A stretch of 64,000 nucleotides of DNA from Sapria himalayana (lineage: Eukaryota; Streptophyta; Magnoliopsida; Malpighiales; Rafflesiaceae): contig JAREIK010000500.1 of the NCBI GenBank assembly GCA_029783825.1, forward strand, positions 1,777,001 to 1,841,000, in the 5' to 3' direction. The notes below the pieces were generated by a model. The model was not told where the DNA came from. It ran no database searches and saw only the letters and a list, made by a program, of their open reading frames with translations. How positions within the stretch are numbered: the first letter of the stretch is position 1; each line of letters begins with the position of its first letter. Shown here one piece after another: positions 51,653 through 64,000 of this stretch. The position numbers were made by a program, and so were the translations under genes.

Positions 51653-54600
51653 ATCTGAAAGAAAAGAAGAATTCTTTCTTTTACATTTTGGCCATGTTTT
51701 AATGGGTTTTCAGTTTCCAACTCAAAACCCCCATTTCCAAGAACCTAATTTTGTTGATAGTTTTCCATTTTTGAATGCTTGTAACATATGGACAGATATT
51801 TAGCATTTTGAGATGATTTATGCACATTTTACAATATTAGATTACATTTGATATGGCAAACATATTTCATTGGTTGGTCACATTACAGTTCACTCTAATA
51901 TAAAAGCAAGAAATAAGAATTGAAAGACAAAAATCTATATTTATGATAAAAGACAAAAATCAAATGTTATAATAAATACTTGAAAGACAGCTAAAGAGCA
52001 AGTCCATCAAAGTTATCTTCACAAATCTCACTCTCTTAGTAGTGATTCTTAAAGTAAAGCAAGTGCATAGGAATTCTCTCTTAGTCTAACAAAGTATTCT
52101 CCAATAATTGTTCAGAAATCAATCAATGATCATGTTATATAGAGAATATAACATAATTTTCAAACAATATAATTTACCAAACCAATGAATATGATAATGT
52201 TATATTTTCTCCAATAGAAACGGAGATCATACTCAATGCACAAGGACTTCCTAAGTGACCTAAGTAATCAATAATCTCATTATTATCCCCGCTTTGACAT
52301 TAAATTTTAGAATTTTTATGAAATACAATTATATTATCTCCAATAATATCAATATTTATCCTTATTTTTACCAAAACAGCATAATTGAAAATAATTTTCT
52401 AATGAACTAATCATATCAAATTATGTAGTATCTCTACCCTAAAAAAACCCTTAGGTGTTTGACTATCAAAAAACTTCTTATTCATTAATTTGGTCAACAT
52501 TTTCTAGTCTAACTAAAATATATAGAACTAACCATAAAAAAAAATAATTATATTAACTACAAGACAAATGAATTAAAAAAACATAATAAAATCATATTTA
52601 ACATGCAAAGATAATATTTTACCAATAGTTTGTGGTATCTTATTATTTTGAACGATAATTCTGGATGAAAAATGTGTTTGCATTTTTAAAAAATACAAAA
52701 TTTATCAATTTTATTTATATTTAAAAATAATTAACACAATTTTAGTTTCATATTAAAATTTGAAAAATTATCCCTAATATAAGTTTACATCATTGTTTGA
52801 AAATATATAAAATTTATTAAATGTCTAGTATAGATATGTCACCATTTAAACTGAACTGCTAAAAAAACAAGAATCTCTTTGAGATGATTGGAACATCCCT
52901 ACTACATAATAATATACATTAATATTTTTGAAATAAATAAATACAATAATAAATTATTTTATTAGCTAATTTTTTTTCTTTTATATTGCATATTATATTT
53001 AGTGCAAGTATACCTAAACCTAAATTTGAATTGAATAAAAATATCATTGAGATGACAAGATTATCCCTACAACCCTACTACATATGATACATAAATACTT
53101 TTGGAATGAGACAAATATGACTAAATTATTTGATTGCCTAATTTTTTTTCAATTCATTAAAATTTTATATTATATATTTAGTGCATACAAACTATTACCT
53201 AAAATCAAATTGTTAAATGGAATTATTAATATCTCATTGATATTAAAAAACATTACATTATATATTTATTTATGGTTATTTTACCATTTTTATGTTTTGA
53301 TGTTATGGATGACTTATGAGTACCCAACATATGGGCAATCCCAATCCAAGTTAAAGACAATTTATAGCCTTCTTGTGTATTTCTGTTTATCTTTTTTTTA
53401 TTATTAGTAGTATGTTTTTATTGATCACATTTTATTTGATATCAGTATCAAATATGAAAATCACAGGCACATAGCTGGCACACAACAAACACACATGCAA
53501 ACCTAAAGAAGGCTATAAATTGTCTATCTGAAAGAAAAGAAGAATTCTTTCTTTTACATTTTGGCCATGTTTTAATGGGTTTTCAGTTTCCAACTCAAAA
53601 CCCCCATTTCCAAGAACCTAATTTTGTTGATAGTTTTCCATTTTTGAATGCTTGTAACATATGGACAGATATTTAGCATTTTGAGATGATTTATGCACAT
53701 TTTACAATATTAGATTACATTTGATATGGCAAACATATTTCATTGGTTGGTCACATTACAGTTCACTCTAATATAAAAGCAAGAAATAAGAATTGAAAGA
53801 CAAAAATCTATATTTATGATAAAAGACAAAAATCAAATGTTATAATAAATACTTGAAAGACAGCTAAAGAGCAAGTCCATCAAAGTTATCTTCACAAATC
53901 TCACTCTCTTAGTAGTGATTCTTAAAGTAAAGCAAGTGCATAGGAATTCTCTCTTAGTCTAACAAAGTATTCTCCAATAATTGTTCAGAAATCAATCAAT
54001 GATCATGTTATATAGAGAATATAACATAATTTTCAAACAATATAATTTACCAAACCAATGAATATGATAATGTTATATTTTCTCCAATAGAAACGGAGAT
54101 CATACTCAATGCACAAGGACTTCCTAAGTGACCTAAGTAATCAATAATCTCATTATTATCCCCGCTTTGACATTAAATTTTAGAATTTTTATGAAATACA
54201 ATTATATTATCTCCAATAATATCAATATTTATCCTTATTTTTACCAAAACAGCATAATTGAAAATAATTTTCTAATGAACTAATCATATCAAATTATGTA
54301 GTATCTCTACCCTAAAAAAACCCTTAGGTGTTTGACTATCAAAAAACTTCTTATTCATTAATTTGGTCAACATTTTCTAGTCTAACTAAAATATATAGAA
54401 CTAACCATAAAAAAAAATAATTATATTAACTACAAGACAAATGAATTAAAAAAACATAATAAAATCATATTTAACATGCAAAGATAATATTTTACCAATA
54501 GTTTGTGGTATCTTATTATTTTGAACGATAATTCTGGATGAAAAATGTGTTTGCATTTTTAAAAAATACAAAATTTATCAATTTTATTTATATTTAAAAA

Positions 54601-57600
54601 TAATTAACACAATTTTAGTTTCATATTAAAATTTGAAAAATTATCCCTAATATAAGTTTACATCATTGTTTGAAAATATATAAAATTTATTAAATGTCTA
54701 GTATAGATATGTCACCATTTAAACTGAACTGCTAAAAAAACAAGAATCTCTTTGAGATGATTGGAACATCCCTACTACATAATAATATACATTAATATTT
54801 TTGAAATAAATAAATACAATAATAAATTATTTTATTAGCTAATTTTTTTTCTTTTATATTGCATATTATATTTAGTGCAAGTATACCTAAACCTAAATTT
54901 GAATTGAATAAAAATATCATTGAGATGACAAGATTATCCCTACAACCCTACTACATATGATACATAAATACTTTTGGAATGAGACAAATATGACTAAATT
55001 ATTTGATTGCCTAATTTTTTTTCAATTCATTAAAATTTTATATTATATATTTAGTGCATACAAACTATTACCTAAAATCAAATTGTTAAATGGAATTATT
55101 AATATCTCATTGATATTAAAAAACATTACATTATATATTTATTTATGGTTATTTTACCATTTTTATGTTTTGATGTTATGGATGACTTATGAGTACCCAA
55201 CATATGGGCAATCCCAATCCAAGTTAAAGACAATTTATAGCCTTCTTGTGTATTTCTGTTTATCTTTTTTTTATTATTAGTAGTATGTTTTTATTGATCA
55301 CATTTTATTTGATATCAGTATCAAATATGAAAATCACAGGCACATAGCTGGCACACAACAAACACACATGCAAACCTAAAGAAGGCTATAAATTGTCTAT
55401 CTGAAAGAAAAGAAGAATTCTTTCTTTTACATTTTGGCCATGTTTTAATGGGTTTTCAGTTTCCAACTCAAAACCCCCATTTCCAAGAACCTAATTTTGT
55501 TGATAGTTTTCCATTTTTGAATGCTTGTAACATATGGACAGATATTTAGCATTTTGAGATGATTTATGCACATTTTACAATATTAGATTACATTTGATAT
55601 GGCAAACATATTTCATTGGTTGGTCACATTACAGTTCACTCTAATATAAAAGCAAGAAATAAGAATTGAAAGACAAAAATCTATATTTATGATAAAAGAC
55701 AAAAATCAAATGTTATAATAAATACTTGAAAGACAGCTAAAGAGCAAGTCCATCAAAGTTATCTTCACAAATCTCACTCTCTTAGTAGTGATTCTTAAAG
55801 TAAAGCAAGTGCATAGGAATTCTCTCTTAGTCTAACAAAGTATTCTCCAATAATTGTTCAGAAATCAATCAATGATCATGTTATATAGAGAATATAACAT
55901 AATTTTCAAACAATATAATTTACCAAACCAATGAATATGATAATGTTATATTTTCTCCAATAGAAACGGAGATCATACTCAATGCACAAGGACTTCCTAA
56001 GTGACCTAAGTAATCAATAATCTCATTATTATCCCCGCTTTGACATTAAATTTTAGAATTTTTATGAAATACAATTATATTATCTCCAATAATATCAATA
56101 TTTATCCTTATTTTTACCAAAACAGCATAATTGAAAATAATTTTCTAATGAACTAATCATATCAAATTATGTAGTATCTCTACCCTAAAAAAACCCTTAG
56201 GTGTTTGACTATCAAAAAACTTCTTATTCATTAATTTGGTCAACATTTTCTAGTCTAACTAAAATATATAGAACTAACCATAAAAAAAAATAATTATATT
56301 AACTACAAGACAAATGAATTAAAAAAACATAATAAAATCATATTTAACATGCAAAGATAATATTTTACCAATAGTTTGTGGTATCTTATTATTTTGAACG
56401 ATAATTCTGGATGAAAAATGTGTTTGCATTTTTAAAAAATACAAAATTTATCAATTTTATTTATATTTAAAAATAATTAACACAATTTTAGTTTCATATT
56501 AAAATTTGAAAAATTATCCCTAATATAAGTTTACATCATTGTTTGAAAATATATAAAATTTATTAAATGTCTAGTATAGATATGTCACCATTTAAACTGA
56601 ACTGCTAAAAAAACAAGAATCTCTTTGAGATGATTGGAACATCCCTACTACATAATAATATACATTAATATTTTTGAAATAAATAAATACAATAATAAAT
56701 TATTTTATTAGCTAATTTTTTTTCTTTTATATTGCATATTATATTTAGTGCAAGTATACCTAAACCTAAATTTGAATTGAATAAAAATATCATTGAGATG
56801 ACAAGATTATCCCTACAACCCTACTACATATGATACATAAATACTTTTGGAATGAGACAAATATGACTAAATTATTTGATTGCCTAATTTTTTTTCAATT
56901 CATTAAAATTTTATATTATATATTTAGTGCATACAAACTATTACCTAAAATCAAATTGTTAAATGGAATTATTAATATCTCATTGATATTAAAAAACATT
57001 ACATTATATATTTATTTATGGTTATTTTACCATTTTTATGTTTTGATGTTATGGATGACTTATGAGTACCCAACATATGGGCAATCCCAATCCAAGTTAA
57101 AGACAATTTATAGCCTTCTTGTGTATTTCTGTTTATCTTTTTTTTATTATTAGTAGTATGTTTTTATTGATCACATTTTATTTGATATCAGTATCAAATA
57201 TGAAAATCACAGGCACATAGCTGGCACACAACAAACACACATGCAAACCTAAAGAAGGCTATAAATTGTCTATCTGAAAGAAAAGAAGAATTCTTTCTTT
57301 TACATTTTGGCCATGTTTTAATGGGTTTTCAGTTTCCAACTCAAAACCCCCATTTCCAAGAACCTAATTTTGTTGATAGTTTTCCATTTTTGAATGCTTG
57401 TAACATATGGACAGATATTTAGCATTTTGAGATGATTTATGCACATTTTACAATATTAGATTACATTTGATATGGCAAACATATTTCATTGGTTGGTCAC
57501 ATTACAGTTCACTCTAATATAAAAGCAAGAAATAAGAATTGAAAGACAAAAATCTATATTTATGATAAAAGACAAAAATCAAATGTTATAATAAATACTT

Positions 57601-60600
57601 GAAAGACAGCTAAAGAGCAAGTCCATCAAAGTTATCTTCACAAATCTCACTCTCTTAGTAGTGATTCTTAAAGTAAAGCAAGTGCATAGGAATTCTCTCT
57701 TAGTCTAACAAAGTATTCTCCAATAATTGTTCAGAAATCAATCAATGATCATGTTATATAGAGAATATAACATAATTTTCAAACAATATAATTTACCAAA
57801 CCAATGAATATGATAATGTTATATTTTCTCCAATAGAAACGGAGATCATACTCAATGCACAAGGACTTCCTAAGTGACCTAAGTAATCAATAATCTCATT
57901 ATTATCCCCGCTTTGACATTAAATTTTAGAATTTTTATGAAATACAATTATATTATCTCCAATAATATCAATATTTATCCTTATTTTTACCAAAACAGCA
58001 TAATTGAAAATAATTTTCTAATGAACTAATCATATCAAATTATGTAGTATCTCTACCCTAAAAAAACCCTTAGGTGTTTGACTATCAAAAAACTTCTTAT
58101 TCATTAATTTGGTCAACATTTTCTAGTCTAACTAAAATATATAGAACTAACCATAAAAAAAAATAATTATATTAACTACAAGACAAATGAATTAAAAAAA
58201 CATAATAAAATCATATTTAACATGCAAAGATAATATTTTACCAATAGTTTGTGGTATCTTATTATTTTGAACGATAATTCTGGATGAAAAATGTGTTTGC
58301 ATTTTTAAAAAATACAAAATTTATCAATTTTATTTATATTTAAAAATAATTAACACAATTTTAGTTTCATATTAAAATTTGAAAAATTATCCCTAATATA
58401 AGTTTACATCATTGTTTGAAAATATATAAAATTTATTAAATGTCTAGTATAGATATGTCACCATTTAAACTGAACTGCTAAAAAAACAAGAATCTCTTTG
58501 AGATGATTGGAACATCCCTACTACATAATAATATACATTAATATTTTTGAAATAAATAAATACAATAATAAATTATTTTATTAGCTAATTTTTTTTCTTT
58601 TATATTGCATATTATATTTAGTGCAAGTATACCTAAACCTAAATTTGAATTGAATAAAAATATCATTGAGATGACAAGATTATCCCTACAACCCTACTAC
58701 ATATGATACATAAATACTTTTGGAATGAGACAAATATGACTAAATTATTTGATTGCCTAATTTTTTTTCAATTCATTAAAATTTTATATTATATATTTAG
58801 TGCATACAAACTATTACCTAAAATCAAATTGTTAAATGGAATTATTAATATCTCATTGATATTAAAAAACATTACATTATATATTTATTTATGGTTATTT
58901 TACCATTTTTATGTTTTGATGTTATGGATGACTTATGAGTACCCAACATATGGGCAATCCCAATCCAAGTTAAAGACAATTTATAGCCTTCTTGTGTATT
59001 TCTGTTTATCTTTTTTTTATTATTAGTAGTATGTTTTTATTGATCACATTTTATTTGATATCAGTATCAAATATGAAAATCACAGGCACATAGCTGGCAC
59101 ACAACAAACACACATGCAAACCTAAAGAAGGCTATAAATTGTCTATCTGAAAGAAAAGAAGAATTCTTTCTTTTACATTTTGGCCATGTTTTAATGGGTT
59201 TTCAGTTTCCAACTCAAAACCCCCATTTCCAAGAACCTAATTTTGTTGATAGTTTTCCATTTTTGAATGCTTGTAACATATGGACAGATATTTAGCATTT
59301 TGAGATGATTTATGCACATTTTACAATATTAGATTACATTTGATATGGCAAACATATTTCATTGGTTGGTCACATTACAGTTCACTCTAATATAAAAGCA
59401 AGAAATAAGAATTGAAAGACAAAAATCTATATTTATGATAAAAGACAAAAATCAAATGTTATAATAAATACTTGAAAGACAGCTAAAGAGCAAGTCCATC
59501 AAAGTTATCTTCACAAATCTCACTCTCTTAGTAGTGATTCTTAAAGTAAAGCAAGTGCATAGGAATTCTCTCTTAGTCTAACAAAGTATTCTCCAATAAT
59601 TGTTCAGAAATCAATCAATGATCATGTTATATAGAGAATATAACATAATTTTCAAACAATATAATTTACCAAACCAATGAATATGATAATGTTATATTTT
59701 CTCCAATAGAAACGGAGATCATACTCAATGCACAAGGACTTCCTAAGTGACCTAAGTAATCAATAATCTCATTATTATCCCCGCTTTGACATTAAATTTT
59801 AGAATTTTTATGAAATACAATTATATTATCTCCAATAATATCAATATTTATCCTTATTTTTACCAAAACAGCATAATTGAAAATAATTTTCTAATGAACT
59901 AATCATATCAAATTATGTAGTATCTCTACCCTAAAAAAACCCTTAGGTGTTTGACTATCAAAAAACTTCTTATTCATTAATTTGGTCAACATTTTCTAGT
60001 CTAACTAAAATATATAGAACTAACCATAAAAAAAAATAATTATATTAACTACAAGACAAATGAATTAAAAAAACATAATAAAATCATATTTAACATGCAA
60101 AGATAATATTTTACCAATAGTTTGTGGTATCTTATTATTTTGAACGATAATTCTGGATGAAAAATGTGTTTGCATTTTTAAAAAATACAAAATTTATCAA
60201 TTTTATTTATATTTAAAAATAATTAACACAATTTTAGTTTCATATTAAAATTTGAAAAATTATCCCTAATATAAGTTTACATCATTGTTTGAAAATATAT
60301 AAAATTTATTAAATGTCTAGTATAGATATGTCACCATTTAAACTGAACTGCTAAAAAAACAAGAATCTCTTTGAGATGATTGGAACATCCCTACTACATA
60401 ATAATATACATTAATATTTTTGAAATAAATAAATACAATAATAAATTATTTTATTAGCTAATTTTTTTTCTTTTATATTGCATATTATATTTAGTGCAAG
60501 TATACCTAAACCTAAATTTGAATTGAATAAAAATATCATTGAGATGACAAGATTATCCCTACAACCCTACTACATATGATACATAAATACTTTTGGAATG

Positions 60601-63600
60601 AGACAAATATGACTAAATTATTTGATTGCCTAATTTTTTTTCAATTCATTAAAATTTTATATTATATATTTAGTGCATACAAACTATTACCTAAAATCAA
60701 ATTGTTAAATGGAATTATTAATATCTCATTGATATTAAAAAACATTACATTATATATTTATTTATGGTTATTTTACCATTTTTATGTTTTGATGTTATGG
60801 ATGACTTATGAGTACCCAACATATGGGCAATCCCAATCCAAGTTAAAGACAATTTATAGCCTTCTTGTGTATTTCTGTTTATCTTTTTTTTATTATTAGT
60901 AGTATGTTTTTATTGATCACATTTTATTTGATATCAGTATCAAATATGAAAATCACAGGCACATAGCTGGCACACAACAAACACACATGCAAACCTAAAG
61001 AAGGCTATAAATTGTCTATCTGAAAGAAAAGAAGAATTCTTTCTTTTACATTTTGGCCATGTTTTAATGGGTTTTCAGTTTCCAACTCAAAACCCCCATT
61101 TCCAAGAACCTAATTTTGTTGATAGTTTTCCATTTTTGAATGCTTGTAACATATGGACAGATATTTAGCATTTTGAGATGATTTATGCACATTTTACAAT
61201 ATTAGATTACATTTGATATGGCAAACATATTTCATTGGTTGGTCACATTACAGTTCACTCTAATATAAAAGCAAGAAATAAGAATTGAAAGACAAAAATC
61301 TATATTTATGATAAAAGACAAAAATCAAATGTTATAATAAATACTTGAAAGACAGCTAAAGAGCAAGTCCATCAAAGTTATCTTCACAAATCTCACTCTC
61401 TTAGTAGTGATTCTTAAAGTAAAGCAAGTGCATAGGAATTCTCTCTTAGTCTAACAAAGTATTCTCCAATAATTGTTCAGAAATCAATCAATGATCATGT
61501 TATATAGAGAATATAACATAATTTTCAAACAATATAATTTACCAAACCAATGAATATGATAATGTTATATTTTCTCCAATAGAAACGGAGATCATACTCA
61601 ATGCACAAGGACTTCCTAAGTGACCTAAGTAATCAATAATCTCATTATTATCCCCGCTTTGACATTAAATTTTAGAATTTTTATGAAATACAATTATATT
61701 ATCTCCAATAATATCAATATTTATCCTTATTTTTACCAAAACAGCATAATTGAAAATAATTTTCTAATGAACTAATCATATCAAATTATGTAGTATCTCT
61801 ACCCTAAAAAAACCCTTAGGTGTTTGACTATCAAAAAACTTCTTATTCATTAATTTGGTCAACATTTTCTAGTCTAACTAAAATATATAGAACTAACCAT
61901 AAAAAAAAATAATTATATTAACTACAAGACAAATGAATTAAAAAAACATAATAAAATCATATTTAACATGCAAAGATAATATTTTACCAATAGTTTGTGG
62001 TATCTTATTATTTTGAACGATAATTCTGGATGAAAAATGTGTTTGCATTTTTAAAAAATACAAAATTTATCAATTTTATTTATATTTAAAAATAATTAAC
62101 ACAATTTTAGTTTCATATTAAAATTTGAAAAATTATCCCTAATATAAGTTTACATCATTGTTTGAAAATATATAAAATTTATTAAATGTCTAGTATAGAT
62201 ATGTCACCATTTAAACTGAACTGCTAAAAAAACAAGAATCTCTTTGAGATGATTGGAACATCCCTACTACATAATAATATACATTAATATTTTTGAAATA
62301 AATAAATACAATAATAAATTATTTTATTAGCTAATTTTTTTTCTTTTATATTGCATATTATATTTAGTGCAAGTATACCTAAACCTAAATTTGAATTGAA
62401 TAAAAATATCATTGAGATGACAAGATTATCCCTACAACCCTACTACATATGATACATAAATACTTTTGGAATGAGACAAATATGACTAAATTATTTGATT
62501 GCCTAATTTTTTTTCAATTCATTAAAATTTTATATTATATATTTAGTGCATACAAACTATTACCTAAAATCAAATTGTTAAATGGAATTATTAATATCTC
62601 ATTGATATTAAAAAACATTACATTATATATTTATTTATGGTTATTTTACCATTTTTATGTTTTGATGTTATGGATGACTTATGAGTACCCAACATATGGG
62701 CAATCCCAATCCAAGTTAAAGACAATTTATAGCCTTCTTGTGTATTTCTGTTTATCTTTTTTTTATTATTAGTAGTATGTTTTTATTGATCACATTTTAT
62801 TTGATATCAGTATCAAATATGAAAATCACAGGCACATAGCTGGCACACAACAAACACACATGCAAACCTAAAGAAGGCTATAAATTGTCTATCTGAAAGA
62901 AAAGAAGAATTCTTTCTTTTACATTTTGGCCATGTTTTAATGGGTTTTCAGTTTCCAACTCAAAACCCCCATTTCCAAGAACCTAATTTTGTTGATAGTT
63001 TTCCATTTTTGAATGCTTGTAACATATGGACAGATATTTAGCATTTTGAGATGATTTATGCACATTTTACAATATTAGATTACATTTGATATGGCAAACA
63101 TATTTCATTGGTTGGTCACATTACAGTTCACTCTAATATAAAAGCAAGAAATAAGAATTGAAAGACAAAAATCTATATTTATGATAAAAGACAAAAATCA
63201 AATGTTATAATAAATACTTGAAAGACAGCTAAAGAGCAAGTCCATCAAAGTTATCTTCACAAATCTCACTCTCTTAGTAGTGATTCTTAAAGTAAAGCAA
63301 GTGCATAGGAATTCTCTCTTAGTCTAACAAAGTATTCTCCAATAATTGTTCAGAAATCAATCAATGATCATGTTATATAGAGAATATAACATAATTTTCA
63401 AACAATATAATTTACCAAACCAATGAATATGATAATGTTATATTTTCTCCAATAGAAACGGAGATCATACTCAATGCACAAGGACTTCCTAAGTGACCTA
63501 AGTAATCAATAATCTCATTATTATCCCCGCTTTGACATTAAATTTTAGAATTTTTATGAAATACAATTATATTATCTCCAATAATATCAATATTTATCCT

Positions 63601-64000
63601 TATTTTTACCAAAACAGCATAATTGAAAATAATTTTCTAATGAACTAATCATATCAAATTATGTAGTATCTCTACCCTAAAAAAACCCTTAGGTGTTTGA
63701 CTATCAAAAAACTTCTTATTCATTAATTTGGTCAACATTTTCTAGTCTAACTAAAATATATAGAACTAACCATAAAAAAAAATAATTATATTAACTACAA
63801 GACAAATGAATTAAAAAAACATAATAAAATCATATTTAACATGCAAAGATAATATTTTACCAATAGTTTGTGGTATCTTATTATTTTGAACGATAATTCT
63901 GGATGAAAAATGTGTTTGCATTTTTAAAAAATACAAAATTTATCAATTTTATTTATATTTAAAAATAATTAACACAATTTTAGTTTCATATTAAAATTTG

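Larger units (their letters stand above)
49778..64000 (+). repeat. Tandem array of a 1.87 kb unit, 7.6 copies in window
   Basis: Units begin at TCTATCTGAAAG: 49778 (1872 bp), then 51650, 53523, 55396, 57269, 59142, 61015 and 62888, each 1873 bp. The eighth is cut by the window edge. No indel separates copies 2-7 (constant spacing) and spot comparison shows no substitutions. Copy 1 differs by A instead of G at 50004 and seven instead of eight T at 51520-51526. The unit is AT-rich, non-coding in appearance and unlike centromeric satellites in length (typically 150-350 bp). It lies in a KIN-5 intron upstream of exon a. An assembly artefact is possible. Confidence 0.95.

Noticed and set aside
49778..64000. 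Array units as Helitrons or LTR elements joined in tandem
   Set aside because: Unit ends show no CTRR end with nearby hairpin, no TG...CA LTR ends, no primer site and no transposase or polyprotein, so the junction is better explained by a templated duplication.

Overview
This is nuclear DNA of a flowering plant. It is very AT-rich and intron-dominated, full of decayed transposons, and carries inserted organelle DNA. One host gene can be read with confidence: a kinesin-5 (KIN-5, BimC/Eg5 family) microtubule motor on the minus strand. Fourteen consecutive exons from its stalk and tail lie between 49130 and 5950. They join into 580 codons with no stop or frameshift. The motor-domain exons should lie to the right of the window and the last exon (BimC-box end) to the left, so the gene is longer than the window's 49 kb span. 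From remembered sequence, the best match is the Arabidopsis At2g36200 type.

The exons form two groups, 49130-48866 and 25692-22525, plus one exon at 6101-5950. They are separated by giant introns that hold everything else. Positions 1-4950 hold a plus-strand, stop-riddled plant L1-type LINE, in the last intron or just past the gene. Positions 6102-22524 are a 16.4 kb intron with a near-complete hAT element (12101-15516, 8-bp target duplication), a truncated hAT (about 18590-20000), a probable decayed minus-strand LTR retrotransposon, and several two-copy tandem duplications. Positions 25693-48865 are a 23.2 kb intron. It contains an organelle-derived insertion of roughly 29450-45790, which has a mitochondrial-type trnS-GCU, trnN-GUU and a plastid psbD-psbC fragment. 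Two hAT elements (about 33440-37154 and 40686-43978) have split that insertion.

From 49778 to the right edge, in the next intron upstream, is a tandem array of a 1872/1873-bp unit: seven full copies and about 1.1 kb of an eighth. The copies appear almost identical. Each unit junction carries a 20-bp sequence that is a perfect inverted copy of a site about 130 bp upstream, which looks like the scar of a templated insertion that founded the array. This array and its junction are the most unusual features here.

No bacterial-type operon, CRISPR array or defence system is present. Most long open frames are exon read-throughs, transposon fragments or chance frames in AT-rich sequence. Family assignments rest on remembered sequence patterns; no search was run.
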